Origin: Berberis thunbergii
Lineage: Eukaryota; Streptophyta; Magnoliopsida; Ranunculales; Berberidaceae
Length of the DNA: 64,000 nucleotides
Reading direction: 5' to 3'
Assembly: GCA_003290165.1 (NCBI GenBank)
Contig: QNQO01000539.1
Location: forward strand, 1 to 64,000
In this document: positions 21,601 through 33,398 of the stretch, in pieces
Layout of the letters: every line of letters begins with the position of its first letter
Position numbering within the stretch: the stretch's first letter is position 1
Made by a program: the position numbers and the translations under genes
Notes under the pieces: model-generated
Seen by the model: the letters and a program-made list of their open reading frames with translations, nothing else
The model's database searches: none
What the model was told of the DNA's origin: nothing

Positions 21601-24600
21601 AGCAAATTTGGTAGTGGACACACTGGATGAGTGCCCTATCGATTGGTCAGTTGGTTCAAATGGAGGGTTGAGGTTTCGTGGGCGGCTTTGTGTTCCATCT
21701 GATGAGGAGTTGTGGAAAGATATCTTACAGGAAGATCATAGATCTCGTTTCACCATTCACCCCAGTGGTACAAAGATGTATCAAGATTTGAGACGTTTTT
21801 TCTAGTGGCGTGGCAAGAAGAAAGACATTGGAGAGTTTCTGGCACGGTGTGCGACTTGTCAGCAGGTGAAAGCCGAGCATCAGAGACCGTCTAGGTTATT
21901 GCATCCATTGGAGATCCCGACATGGAAGTGAGAGTATCTCACTACGGATTTCGTCGATGGACTTCCACGGTCGAGGAAAGGTCTTGAGTTGATATGGGTC
22001 ATTGTTGATCAGTTGATGAAGTGTGCACATTTCATTCCTGTTAGTATGATTCGGACAAAAGACAATCTAGTGGTGTTCTTCATTCAGGAGATAGTCCGCC
22101 TTCATGGGTCGCATGTTTCAATTATATCCAACCGAGATCTGATTTTCACAGCCCACTTCTGACAGAGCTTTCAACAAACTATGGATATTAGATTGGACAT
22201 GAGTATAGCATATCATCCACAGACAAATGGCCAGTTTGAGAGAGTGAATCAGGTAGTGGAAGACATGCTTAGAGCGTGCATTTTAGATTTTGGAGGAAGT
22301 TGGGAAGATCACCTACCGTTGTGCGAGTTTGCGTACAACAACAGCTACCACGTAAGTATTGGCATGACACCGTTTGAGGCACTTTACAGACGACGTGTAT
22401 GTCCCCTGTTTGTTGGGCAGACATTGGAGAGTCGGTTGTGATGGGGCCGAATGTGATAGAGAAACTACTGAGAAAGTTGAGCTGATTAGAGTGCGTTTGT
22501 TGACAGCCCAGAGCAGAAAAATGAGTTACGCAGATAAGAGGCGTAAGGAGTTAGAGTTTGCATTTGGCAACCGAGTCTTAATGAAATTTCCCCGATGCGC
22601 GTAGTTGTTAGGTTCACAGGTCGAGGGAAGCTTGTACAAGATATGTAGGACCACACGAGATTACTGAGAAATTGGACCAGTAGCATATAAATTGGCTTTT
22701 GTCGCAGAGTATGTCATGTCTCCACGACGTGTTTCCTGTATTCATGTTGTGAAAGTGTTTGACAAAGCTTGGTATCAGATGAGGTAGAATACCCTGAGCT
22801 TTTCGCCTAGTGTTTTTCGTTGTTGTTTGTTTGATCTCGGGGACGAGATTTCTTTTGAGGTGTTACGATGTAACACTCGTTGTTTTCTTATGGTTTGATT
22901 GGCTTAGTTTTAGAGTTTTTGGATTAAAACAATGATTTTAAAAGTTCTTGAAATTTAAATAATTTTTTTTAAATATTTCTAGATATTTTTTGGATTTTTT
23001 CTTGGATATTTTTGGGCGGGTACCCTTAGAAATTCGGTGGAGGCAAATAGCCACCCACTTATAAAACAAAATTCTTCCTTTTCTCTTCTTCCTCTCATGA
23101 TCAGAGTGCAGCTATCCGCCTGCGACTGATTTCGCTGGCACTTCACCATTTTTTCGCCAAATCTCTTCCTCTTTGCATTGTTTCTCTTCCTCTTCCTTCT
23201 CCTTTGATTTCTTGCTTGATTCCTTGATCAAAAAAGTGAAAAATCGTATTGTATGAGCTCGTCAGAGCCAATTCTATTTGATCGGGTAACATAGCTCCGA
23301 TCAGCCCTTTCAGGGAAATTTGTTGCATCGGATGAAGGGCAAAAACCCCACATGTAGAGGGTGTTGCATGGTGGCTGAAAATTCAGAGACAAATCAGGTT
23401 GTGTATGTTCGTTAGAGAAGTTCTTTAGCACGAATTCAAGCAGAAATTGAGCCGATGAGCTATGATTCTTTGGTATGTGGGTTTATGGCATTGTTTCAGC
23501 CAGTCTCTGACCACTTGTGTTGTTTGGAGCCGATCAGACTTGTGTACAATGGTTCTTTGAGGATTGTCGTCAAAATTTAGGTTTCGAAACCTCATTCCGC
23601 TCAGGTGAGTGTAACTATAATGTTATTTTGAGAAATATTTAATTTAAAATCTTGAATCGAATTGCTACTATATGCCTTTGATTGTGTGTATTTGAATTCC
23701 AAGTTAAAAATTTGATTCCTATGAAATTTTGAAGAGTTTGGTTGCTATGTTGGTCCCTTTGAGAGTGGACTTATGGACTGAATTTGTTGAAGTTAGGATA
23801 TACATGATTGTAATTGAGTTGCATGTCTTGGACTTGTGCCTAGATTTCCTGACAGCAGATTCACTGATTTGTATTGGGGTTTTGGCGAATTTATACTTGT
23901 CGGTTTGACATGAATCTTAGACCGTTAGTTGCGTGTCTGAATGTATATGTATTTAGGCTTCTGTAGAACACCATTTCAATTTGTAATCTGTGTTTTAGAG
24001 CATGATTAGTGTGACCCTGCCAGACTTGTGTTCAGATTTTCTGACAGCAGTTTCACTGTGTTGTATTGGTGTTTTGGCAGACTTATACTTGTCGGTTTGA
24101 CATGATTTTTAGACCTTAGTTGTGTTTCTGAATGTAGATTTTTTTAGGCTTTAGTATAATACAATTTGAGCTTGTGACTAGTGTTTTAGAGCATGATTTG
24201 TATGTCGCTGTCGGACTTGTATCTAGATTTCCTGACAGCAGTTTCATTGTGTTGAATTGGTGTTTTGGCAGACCTATACTTGTCAGTTTGACACTAATCT
24301 TAGACCTTTAGTTGCGTTCTGAATGTAGATGTGTTTAGGCTTTGGTAGAACACCATTTGAGCTTATACGCAGTGTTTTAGAGCATGTTTTGCATAAGTCA
24401 GTCAGACTAGTGTTCAGATTTAATGACCTGACTTCATTTGTAAAACTGTGTTGGCTTTGAAAGAATGAGGATATAAGGCCTATGCCATTAGTTTCGTATT
24501 CAAGAGTAGTTTCTAGATTGTCCTAGCTTTCTCACATATGACTTATGGTTTGGAAGTTACATGTGTTTTAGCACCGGCACGTCAAGTTGTCCAGTCTGAC

Positions 24601-27600
24601 CATTGTAACATTAGTTTGTGTGTTTTACCATAGGATCCCGAGTCTTGAACCTTTATGATTGTTCGAATCGATGGCCATTATTGTTGTGATTTGGGTCATG
24701 TTGGGACCCTAGTGTAGTTGTGGACTCGAAAGGATTGTCTAGTTGACTATTGTAACACATCTATTATGTTAGACTCTATATAGTCTCGTAGTACATGTAT
24801 GCTGACATTAGTGTAAGTGTCTCTACCCCATTGTAATGTCTGTTGTGTCGATACTTAGGAACTTGCTCGTATCATGATTTTGGTGGTGTTTTGAGATGAC
24901 TCGCACCTACAGACATTGTGGACGCAATTGCATGTGGCAAGTTTATTGTGATGCGGTGAGCTCCCGCACACGCTTGCTACTAGAGAGTGCAATAGGATGG
25001 GTCTCGGAGGGTGTGCTTAGGAGATTACTCAGAAATTTTTATGGTTTCGACTTGATTGCCATACCTAGGAGGCTATGAAGAATTACGATTTTGTCTTTGT
25101 CTTCATGACTTGATATTTACCATGTTTGAATCACCTGTAATGACCAACATATCTCGTAAACTTGTATTTATTGTTCAATATGGAATGCCTTGTGTCAATG
25201 CTCAAACTTAGAAATATAATCCATAGAGACATGGTGTGATTCAGACTTTAGAAACTTGTAGTAAGACACCCTTATATGTTATGAATCATGTATCTACGAT
25301 TACACAGTTTTCATTATTGGGTGGCATGATTTTCTATTACATATTATATTAATGTTTGTATTTAGTTCGCTCGCACAAGCTAGCTTTGTGTTTTGCTGAC
25401 CCTGTAAGGGGTGTGCTTATATTGGAGTGTAGGCGGTGTTGTCGTTCCTGTTGTTCGTGCCGCTTAAGCCCAATCTCAAGTTGTTGGCTCGTTTGTGCTG
25501 TTTAGTCTTGTCCATCCTGTGTTGGTGTGTTTTGTTTGAGTTTTAGTATTTTCGTGGTGCTTATATACTTTGTTAAATATTGGATGTTTGTGTATATTAG
25601 TTTGTCACTATGACACAGGGTGGGCGAATTGTATATATATATATATATTTTTATTTTGTTTAAATTTTATTCGTGTTCTCTCGTTTCAAGAATGTATTAT
25701 ATTATGATGTGTCCGGTTACGATCAGCCCGTGGTTATCGATTCAGTTCACATATCAGCACGTTGCGGGTTTCGTGGTGAGTCGGGGGACTGTTATATCCT
25801 TGTGTGGGCGGACCTGAGGGGAGGGTGAAAAATAAGCCTAAGAGCCCACGGATCTCAAGAGGGTCGGCAAGCTACAAAGGGGAGATTATAGTCTCATAAC
25901 GTGGGTAAGGGATGGTGATGTACTATATATGTATGAAGTTTGATCTATAAAGTACTACGCGTTTTAATGCCGTACGGGTCTTGAGCCCAAAACGGACAAT
26001 ATAGTACTCTTTGGATCGGATCATGACACAACTAATACAGTGTGAACTTTGGAAAAATCTTTTCAAGGTTTTTGTTCCAAGTTCAATGAGTTCATTCAAC
26101 TTAAAATGTCACAACTTAGAACATGGATTAGAAGCAGTCACTAAGACATTCTCAAACCCCTCTTGAGAGCTTTAAAAAATCAAGAAAGGATTTAATCCCA
26201 CCACTTCAAACCAATTTTGGATGTCTCACATGCCAGATTTCACAATGTATTCAATCCCTCAAAGTAACAATTATCCTTTAACCAATCCCCTAAAATTTTC
26301 ACTTATTTTGAAAGAAGGCGGGAACTTCAACTTTTTGCTCCTCACTATCCTTTAGCTGAACATGATTTCAATAAATATTCATTCATTAGTAGATCGTTGG
26401 AGATTAAGGTTTCATGTAACCAGAATCCTTTATAATCCAAGCAACCGAATCACGTCCAAAAGCTCAAGATGTATCATAACAATTAATTAGTGTATCATAA
26501 ACCTTCCTTGTACAATTGTACTAAAGACCTCCATAGAAGGATGCACACCCACATGTGCGGCAGTCCAGCAGATATACATTCTGAAATCCAATCAAATGTC
26601 TATAAGCATTCTTTCTCCAGACAATTACTACCTTATAAGCTAAATAACTCTCCATATTGCAAAGACCAATACCGTCTGGCTAGTTTGCATTCAACAACTC
26701 TCAATGAGAGTTTCTTATTTCTCCTCTTTTTCTCTTTCCTTTTACTAAAATTAGTTATAGCTAAACAAAGTTAAACTACCATCGACAAACTCCTATTATA
26801 TTTTATCATCCAATCACTACAACTCTACATGCCTATACCAGACCTCAGCATAAGATTAGTATGGGTATGTGATCTCTTTCACAAGCTTGTTGCTTCAAGG
26901 ATTCCAATTATACAGTAGGACTACAATCCACCTGTGGAAACAGTTCATCGTTCCTTCAATCCCCAAACAATAGAATCAAAGCTATGCAAATAATCGAACT
27001 CCAAACCTTACTGTTGCATATCATTAGTATATGTAATAAGGACACTCCATTTATAGAATTACGATGTGTTGGACCATGAAATATCAAAGTATCACTCAAA
27101 TATTTCAGGCACTCCTTGCTTGTACCCGTATGTTTATTAAATAGATAATACAAGTGCCTAGTAATGACTCCTGAAAATAAGAAACAGGCATTTATCATAT
27201 TTGTGTTGTCCTCTGGTTTTAAAAAAAATCAGCTGTCTTTCCCATACTCTGTACAGAAGAAGTCTCAACTCCTCTCGAACTTGAGCACAGATAAACCATC
27301 CCAGCCACAAAAGCGTCAAAATAATTTCCATCCAAAATATCAAAGGATTTATGGCAGAAACTACAACTGCTAAACTGAAACTTGGATCTAATTAGGAAAC
27401 CCCAGCACAAACGTATCCTCCTCACACTTGTTGCAACCTACATACAATTTAAGGTACCAAATCACCAACTGAGACAGCAAAAACTGACAACCCAACTAAG
27501 TATTTGGTTGTTTGAGTAGAAGCCATTAATCAGTTGGTTAAAATACCCATTAGGCATGACAAGATTTCCCAACAAAGAAATAACCAAAAACATTGTTCTT

Positions 27601-27858
27601 TTGTATTATCTTCGTGTTAGTATATACATACATGGAGGAAGAAACTGCAATAGAGGTGCAATTTAAATACCCAATAAAGAAATCACGTTTCATATGCAAT
27701 GAAGACTTTCAGTTAATTCCAACAACAATTAAGAATGAGGAAGACCAATAGAGAGATTATACCTTGATTCTTTTAGCCTCTGCAACAAAAGCCAATGTTG
27801 TGGCCAAAATCCCCAGGAAGCCAACTGTGATGCAGACCAACAAAACCTTCCTCTCCAT
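18682..27858 (-). CDS. DUF1218 four-helix membrane protein, three exons
   Basis: Exons on the minus strand: 27858-27763 (phase 0 end), 19506-19304, 19012-18682 (stop); all borders GT/AG; the Trp-100 codon is split TG/G over intron 2. The 209-residue product starts [19 protein letters not shown], a signal-anchor helix, followed by helices at about 51-74, 90-114 and 135-158. Conserved family features visible are [11 protein letters not shown], the CICCKR cysteine cluster (75-80), [17 protein letters not shown] and [10 protein letters not shown]. The soluble tail is rich in Gln/Pro ([14 protein letters not shown]) and ends YNRRQHP. DUF1218 members in Arabidopsis include MWL/VCC/DEAL proteins linked to cell wall or vascular patterning; the closest group by recalled sequence is At3g15480/At1g52910. 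Intron 1 is 8256 bp and contains the composite retroelement; start and splice sites look intact, so the gene is probably functional. Confidence 0.93.
20428..20836 (-). mobile_element. TRIM (Cassandra-like) element, 5' LTR truncated
   Basis: Read on the minus strand: the end of a 5' LTR (20836-20740, ending TTGTGGCA), a primer-binding-like TGATATTAGAGTCTGAC (tRNA-iMet type is TGGTATCAGAGC), a 71-bp interior, a purine tract CCAAGGGGGGATGG, and a complete 3' LTR (20668-20428, TGTGATACCC to GGGTCATGACA, 241 bp). There is no coding capacity. The ACTTTAAAA.G.GTAGTAC and GATGTGGGACTAT phrases recall Cassandra-type TRIM LTRs, which carry 5S-like promoter sequence; the family name is from memory. The 5' LTR stops abruptly at the junction with Ty3 pol. 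Confidence 0.7.
20837..22868 (+). pseudogene. Ty3 (Tekay/Del-type chromovirus) pol remnant: RT end, RNase H, integrase
   Basis: Begins inside the reverse transcriptase C-terminal region ([22 protein letters not shown]), continues through RNase H ([31 protein letters not shown]), the zinc-binding part of integrase ([15 protein letters not shown]), the integrase core ([40 protein letters not shown]) and a chromodomain-proximal tail ([16 protein letters not shown]). Gag, protease and the RT catalytic core are missing. In-frame stops occur near 21197, 21452, 21596, 21803, 21928 and 22439, so it is dead. GGGGACGAGATTTCTTTTGAGG (22838-22859) is the usual sequence before the polypurine tract and 3' LTR of this group. 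Confidence 0.88.
22869..25789 (+). mobile_element. LTR-like region of the Ty3 remnant
   Basis: Starts TGTAACACTCG directly after the degenerate polypurine region of pol, as expected for a Tekay-type 3' LTR, which can be several kb. No coding similarity. Contains the 191-bp tandem array listed separately and an AT microsatellite at about 25632-25650. The expected TGTTACA-type LTR end is not seen; the region runs into the purine tract and TRIM-type LTR at 25790, so the end was probably lost in the fusion. Confidence 0.55.
23831..24440 (+). repeat. Tandem array, period 191-192 bp, about 3.2 units
   Basis: GACTTGTG.C.AGATTT.CTGACAGCAG recurs at 23831, 24023, 24214 and partially at 24405. Units share TATACTTGTCGGTTTGACA, TTAGACC.TTAGTTG, TTTAGGCTT..GTA.AA and GTGTTTTAGAGCATG. 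The equal spacing shows the array grew by unequal exchange or slippage within the LTR-like region. Confidence 0.85.
25790..26028 (+). mobile_element. TRIM-type LTR forming the right end of the composite
   Basis: 239 bp from TGTTATATCC to CATGACA, preceded by the purine tract GAGTCGGGGGAC. It is homologous, in opposite orientation, to 20428-20668: shared phrases on the reverse complement include AGAGTACTATATTGTCCG, AAAACGCGTAGTACTTT, CATACATATATAGTACATCA and CTCCCCTTTGTAGCTTGCC. Confidence 0.8.
26034..27762 (-). other. 5' part of DUF1218 intron 1
   Basis: Non-coding, AT-rich. I see no second element or alternative exon. The donor is at 27761-27762 (GTATAATC on the minus strand). Confidence 0.6.
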
Positions 27859-30239
27859 CCTCTTCACCACCTACAACTCCTTAAAAGCTATATTGGTATG
27901 GTATGGATGTTGCAGGGGAAGAACATAGAAGACATTAAAGTTGAGGAACAAATATTAAAGTAAAGCACTTGAGTGAGTTTACTGGTATAGTGGGATATCT
28001 ATCAGGAATGAGATGGGGTAGAAGTGGAATTATATGAAAAAGTTTCACACACACACACACACACTTATAACACAAGCAACTTAATTTCCTTCTGCCATAA
28101 AAAAGGGTTCAATGATTGAGAGAGAGAGAGTCTAAGCTCCATATCCTATGCAGGTGGTTCACATGGAAACCATTCAGTTACCTCTCTAAATAATCTTTAA
28201 ACATTTTTTTGAGAAGGTAGTTAAAAAGAGGGGCAAAATCATATTTTCGCCCTTCAAGGCTGTGAAAACAGGCCATGAGAGCGGGCTGGCTAGAATTGGG
28301 AAAAGAAGTAGGTCATCAAACACTTCTTCCTCTGTTTTTTCCTAGGTGGCTTTTAATAATTCAAAGCAACAAGTGTTATTTTCTGATATAACTCAATAAA
28401 AAGTTTAATTATTTCTTTTAAAAATATTATTATGAAAATGCATATTCTATATGCATTTATAAGATTCAGAAATTGAAAGGAAATTAATTTTTAAAAAATC
28501 AGATAAATTATTTTCTTTAAAATGTTAAGAACCGTCGAGTTAAAAAATAAAAGTTAATGGTTAGTTCCACATTTACCAATTTATAACAACTTTCCCTAGA
28601 TATAACTAGATTACTTAACTGTACCCAAAGATAAAACAAAGCTTAATCCAACATAAAGATAAAAGGCTGAAAGTAGCCTCTAAAATTGACCATTAGATGA
28701 GCCACTTGATAATTAACTTCATCATTCCCATAGTTTTCAGATTAATTAAAACAAACATTTAGGTAATTCTGAGTCATATTCATTTTTAGTAAAACCCGGA
28801 TCTCTTTAAAATTCTTAAATGGTATTTGAGTTAAAAGTTTCTTTCTTAGGTGCTACTTCTCTAAACATTTTGTTGTGGATTTGTAGCATAGTGTGACTTT
28901 TCTTGACTAATGAAAAATTAATATGATTTTGTTGCTATTCTTTATATTATAATGATTTCTAAATTTGATAAAAGGATGTCTTCGAGGAATTGCCGAAACT
29001 TGTGTTTGTTTGTTTTATTTGGAAAAGTTGTATTGCCTATGGGACACAAATTCTCCATGGATTGGTTGTGACAAAGAAATAAGAACCAATATATTATGCA
29101 AAATAAAGAGGATAGAAAATTTACCTTTCCTCAATGGGTGTATTTTATTTTCTTTGTAGAAAATATTTACTAAATAGTAGCTTTTTTCCAATCTCCACCA
29201 AAGCACAACCTCTTATTTTCTCTACAACTTTTGATTTCTACAAACATCTCTTTTGTGTTTGATTCAATGCGAAAATATGTTAAATCTCAAACTAAAATAA
29301 ATTTCAACTTGCACAAAAACTCAACATCATCTGGTTGACAAAATATTCACCTGTAGACATGGAGTTAGGGATGATAGTGTTAAACTCTTGTTATGAAATC
29401 AATCCAAATCCTACATGATCTTCATCTTGATTGCAAGCACCCTTTTCTTAACACATTTTAATAACCGGATCCATATTCACCTTGAGTATTGATGTGTTTA
29501 GATCTGTCCTTGCTGATCTCGATGATTTTGAACATAAAAAAAAATGAACAACGGTTAAGCCAGAAACCACCGTTGTAGTGGGCAAAGGCATTCTGATGCT
29601 TAAGTCAGATATCGATGCAAGGAAGATTGAAAATTGTATGTAAATTGCAATGTGCATACATTTCTTCCTCCTTTTACCATTTCTTATAGCGAGTGCTCCT
29701 TCACCAACTGTTTATGTGATCTAGGGAGGAGATCTTGCATAAGATCTTACATGTGCATGACTGAGTCTCTTCGGCACTTGGCTTTGTTTAAGACCCAATG
29801 TTTGATTGGGCTAAGAGTTAATTTCATGCGAGTAGATCTCGAGCTTGTTATAGCTTTGGGATCTGCATTTCAATCCTAATTGTCCTGGGCCAAGAGCTAA
29901 GATCCATGCCTCTTAGGCTGGCATGTCTTGGGCCTGGGCCACATGACTTACGGGCTTAATGACAATTTGTGGATGGATCCGCTTGGGACTGCGTTGGAGT
30001 CCTTCACTTGCTAGGGTGGAAGAGCACGCTCTGGGAGAAGAAAAAATGAAAAACAAAATTGGAAGAAGATGAGTAAATGGGGGAAATCGCCCCACTAGAA
30101 ATCTAAAAGGACCAACTCTCAAAATCTCTTTTTCTTAAAACAAAATTTAAATCGAGATAAATTTACACTATGAAATAAATTTCAAAAACTCCAAAATTAA
30201 GCAAATAAAACAAACGAAAAAAACTACGGGTGTTACAAT
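27859..30239. other. Upstream region of the DUF1218 gene and intergenic DNA
   Basis: The first 400 bp are the likely promoter and 5' UTR of the minus-strand DUF1218 gene. They include a CA microsatellite (28047-28065), a GAGA run (28119-28131) and a weak TATA-like TTTCATATAATTCC on the minus strand near 28032. The remainder is AT-rich with no coding similarity. Confidence 0.45.
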
Positions 30240-32829
30240 TATTTTTTTGGAAAAAATGTAAATGGCGTGAAATACATATTTAAAACTTTAAGCGTTTGTA
30301 TTAATGATTGATTTTAAAACTTTAAGTGTTTGTATTAGTAATTGGTTTCATTGGAAAAATCTTCAAAAATGCATTTCAACCATACCAATTTTACTAAATT
30401 CGACAACTAAGTAGATAGTTACAATGATTTTCATTTAGAAAACATAAATTTTCTCTCTCCGCCATATATGCATTCCACCAACTTTTCACCTTTCTGATCT
30501 TTTTCTTTGCGCTTCCACTTCCAACTTATTTACAAACAGGTCATTGTTAGTAATGAATATCCACCATCAACATCTTCCCCAACTTTTAATCATGGTCGTC
30601 TTTTAACTCCAACCCCAAACACCATTATGACTTTTAAGATAGATAGTTACAACGATTTAAAAAATTTTAATTAAAAAAATGGCATTTTCCTGAATGATAG
30701 TATTTGATGTAGAATATTATAGATGTCATTTCCTGTCACAATTAATCTTCCACAGTATTGTAAATTATTATAGAAAATGGGTTGTGGCAATAGGTCAAAC
30801 TGGATTAAATTTTTAAACAATTAGGAAAATGACACATTTTAAAACCGTCACAATTAATCCTCTCCAAACTTTGATTTTCCAAAATATGGAGTTTGTGGCC
30901 TTTGTTTGATTGTGTCTTAATATTGAAAATACTTATGACATGAAGTGCATTAGATTACACTTATGTTTTTTGGAAAAATGCATATGGCGTGAAATGATAT
31001 TTAAAGCTTTAAGCATTTGTATTATTAATTGGCTTTAAAACTTTAAGCGTTTGTATTAGTGATTGGTTGCATTGAAAAGATCTTCAAAAATGAATTTTAG
31101 CTATACTAAGTTTATTTAATCCGACAACTAAGTAGATAGTTATGAAGATTTTCATTTAAAACAATACAATTTTTCTCTCCACCACATATGCATTTTACAA
31201 ACTTTTTTTCACATTTTTATTCATTTCCTTTGCCCTTCTACTTGCAACTAATTTACAATCATGTCATTGTTGATAATAAATCTCCACCATCAACATCTTT
31301 CGCAACTTTCAATCCTGACCGTCTATTATCTTCAACCCCAAACACAATTTTCATTTGTTATATGGACTAGGGAGAACTTTTCTAGAGAGCCAAGCCCGGC
31401 CCAACACCGTCCATCATCCTAGAGATGCGCGTCTTAAGGATGATGGACGGTATTGGGCCAGGCCTGGCCCGGACCTGGCTTGGCTCTCAAGATTTTTCAG
31501 ACTAGGGAATATCCAAACATGCATCATTCTTCCTCATGTGTCCATTCCATAGGGAATTGTCGTGTTTATTAATCCTAGGTTCTAGGGCTCAAATGCCATC
31601 AATCAATTGTGTTTGAAGGTCGTGAGTTTACTCGATTGTTGGGGAAATCTTGACAAAGTGCATACAGTGACCTAACATTTAACTGGTTCCAGCATTTGTA
31701 CTTTTTCATCAACCACCATAATTGAAAATAATGATCTAACTGATCTCTTTTTGTGTTCATGAATGCCATGTTTGATATTATTGGGACTACGCATAGCAAG
31801 ACGGAAGTCACCACATTGTAGAAAAAGGTGGCATTTTCCTTAATGATAGTGTTTGATGTAGAATATTATAGATGTCATTTCCCACCACAATTAATCCTCT
31901 ACAATATTATAGAAGGTGGATTGTGGCAATAGGTCAAACTTGGTTACAATTTGAAAAAACACGTATTTTAAAACCGCCACAATTAATCCTTCTCAAACTT
32001 TGATTTTCCAAAATATGAAATACATGATCTTTACTTGAATGTGTCTTAATATTGGAAATATTTACGACGTGAAGTCCATTATATTACAAATTTTTTTAAT
32101 GCATATGGCGTGAAATGCATATTTAAAACTTTAAGTGTTTATATCAATTATTTGTTTTAAAACTTTTAGCGTTTTTATTCTGATTGGTTAAAAGATATTC
32201 AAGAATGCATTTCAACCATACCAAGTTTACTAAAATCTGACAACTAAGACAAAGCAAGTTTTGTTATGTCGAAACCTAAATGTTAAGTCAGCAACACTTC
32301 CAAATGCTACTTCTTCCCGTCACATCCGTCTTCAAGACGACATAGTCACAGGTTTTCACTTCTCAGTGAGTGAATGATTTGTCCACTAAGTAGATAATTA
32401 TGATTATTTCATTTTAAAAAACACAAATTTTCTCTCTCCACCACATACGCATTTCACATACTTTTTCACTTTTTTATTCATCTCCTTTGCCCTCTACTTG
32501 CAACTTATTTGCAAACATGCCATTGTTGATAATGAATCTCTACCATCAACTTATTATGCAATTTTCAATCATGACCATCACCCAAACACCATTCGGATTT
32601 GTTATATAGACTATGGAACATCAAAACATGCATCACTCTTCCTCATGTGTCCATTCTCTAAATAATTGTGGTCTTCATTAACCCTAGATTGTGAGGGTCA
32701 AATTCCATCAATTTATTGCGTTTGAAGGTCAAGGGTCTACTCTGCTATTGAAGATTTCTTGATAAAGTACATACAGTGACCTAACATTTAACTGGTTCCA
32801 GCATTTCCAACTTTTTCTTCAACCGCCAT
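30240..32829. repeat. Left part of a tandem array of about 1.1-kb non-coding units
   Basis: Landmark phrases recur in order: GGCATTTTCCT.AATGATAG.TTTGATGTAGAATATTATAGATGTCATTTCC (30680, 31830), GGCAATAGGTCAAACT, AAAACCG.CACAATTAATCCT, CATATGGCGTGAAATG, CTTTAAGCGTTTGTATTAGTGATTGGTT, TCGACAACTAAGTAGATAGTTA, TCTCTCTCC.CCA.ATATGCATT, and CATACAGTGACCTAACATTTAACTGGTTCCAGCATTT (31660, 32770). The spacing is about 1.1 kb. No coding content. The third unit is interrupted at 32829 by the LTR element and resumes at 47754. Confidence 0.85.
31374..31499. mobile_element. 126-bp foldback MITE with perfect 9-bp target duplication
   Basis: A near-perfect hairpin: GAGAGCCAAGCCCGGCCCAA and ACCGTCCATCATCCT on the left pair with AGGATGATGGACGGT and GGCCCGGACCTGGCTTGGCT on the right, around a short loop GAGATGCGCGTCTT. 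It is flanked by GACTAGGGA at 31365-31373 and 31500-31508. The neighbouring repeat unit at about 32608 reads TTATATAGACTATGGAACATC, i.e. the uninterrupted site. A 9-bp duplication fits a Mutator-like origin. Confidence 0.9.
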
Positions 32830-33398
32830 TGATGATACATCAAAATAGACCGAACATCACGACCGTACATGTGGCATAAAGATCCATCACGAGAATACAA
32901 CGCCAAATCTATTGAGCTAGCTCATAAAGCCCAGGAAGAATAAAGCTAACTACTGAGACCAAGATGAGGCCCGCCAATGAAGAAATGTAAACAGAGCCTA
33001 CATCTAGAACCAAACAAATCAAAGTCCGGATCCATGACCCACACGAGTTTTCTCATAAAGAAGAGGAATGTTGCACCAAAAAGAGCCGTGGAGGGAGTTA
33101 CACCTCCCCGAACGCATCTTCATAAAGGAGAAGACTGTTACAAGAAACATCTCCTTCTGATGTGTCTCACATGCTTAAGTCATGCAAAGAGTTAACCACG
33201 ACCATTATAAAAAGGTAAAGGAAACATTCGACAAAGGTATGCAACTTTAACTGAGTTTTGTCCATATTTACATCCTTCTTCCAACAGAGTTATTGACTTA
33301 AGCTCGAAGTGCCTTCGGCCACCAAAAAGGTGGTTTTTCGCAGTCTAACAATTGTTTTGCAGGTCAAACTCATAGGAGGACAATTTTTGGACACATCA
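32830..33398 (+). repeat. 5' LTR of the outer element
   Basis: 569 bp, TGATGATACATCAAAATAG to GACACATCA. Differs from the 3' LTR at scattered sites (for example CGTACATGTGG versus CGTAAACGTGG), so the insertion is not recent. Followed one base later by TTTGGTATCGTTTGTGGG. Confidence 0.92.

Larger units (their letters stand above)
20428..26028. mobile_element. Composite retroelement with inverted TRIM-type LTR ends and perfect 5-bp target duplication
   Basis: The left terminus TGTCATGACCCGAT and the right terminus ATCGGATCATGACA are inverted copies of one roughly 240-bp LTR, which match along their whole length when the right one is reverse-complemented. Exactly outside them lie CAACT (20423-20427) and CAACT (26029-26033). 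Each LTR is preceded, on its own coding strand, by a purine tract (AAGGGGGGATGGAC left, GAGTCGGGGGAC right), so both outer ends are 3' LTR ends. Between them lie a partial TRIM, a 5'-truncated Ty3 pol and a long LTR-like region. Sits within intron 1 of the DUF1218 gene. Confidence 0.8.
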
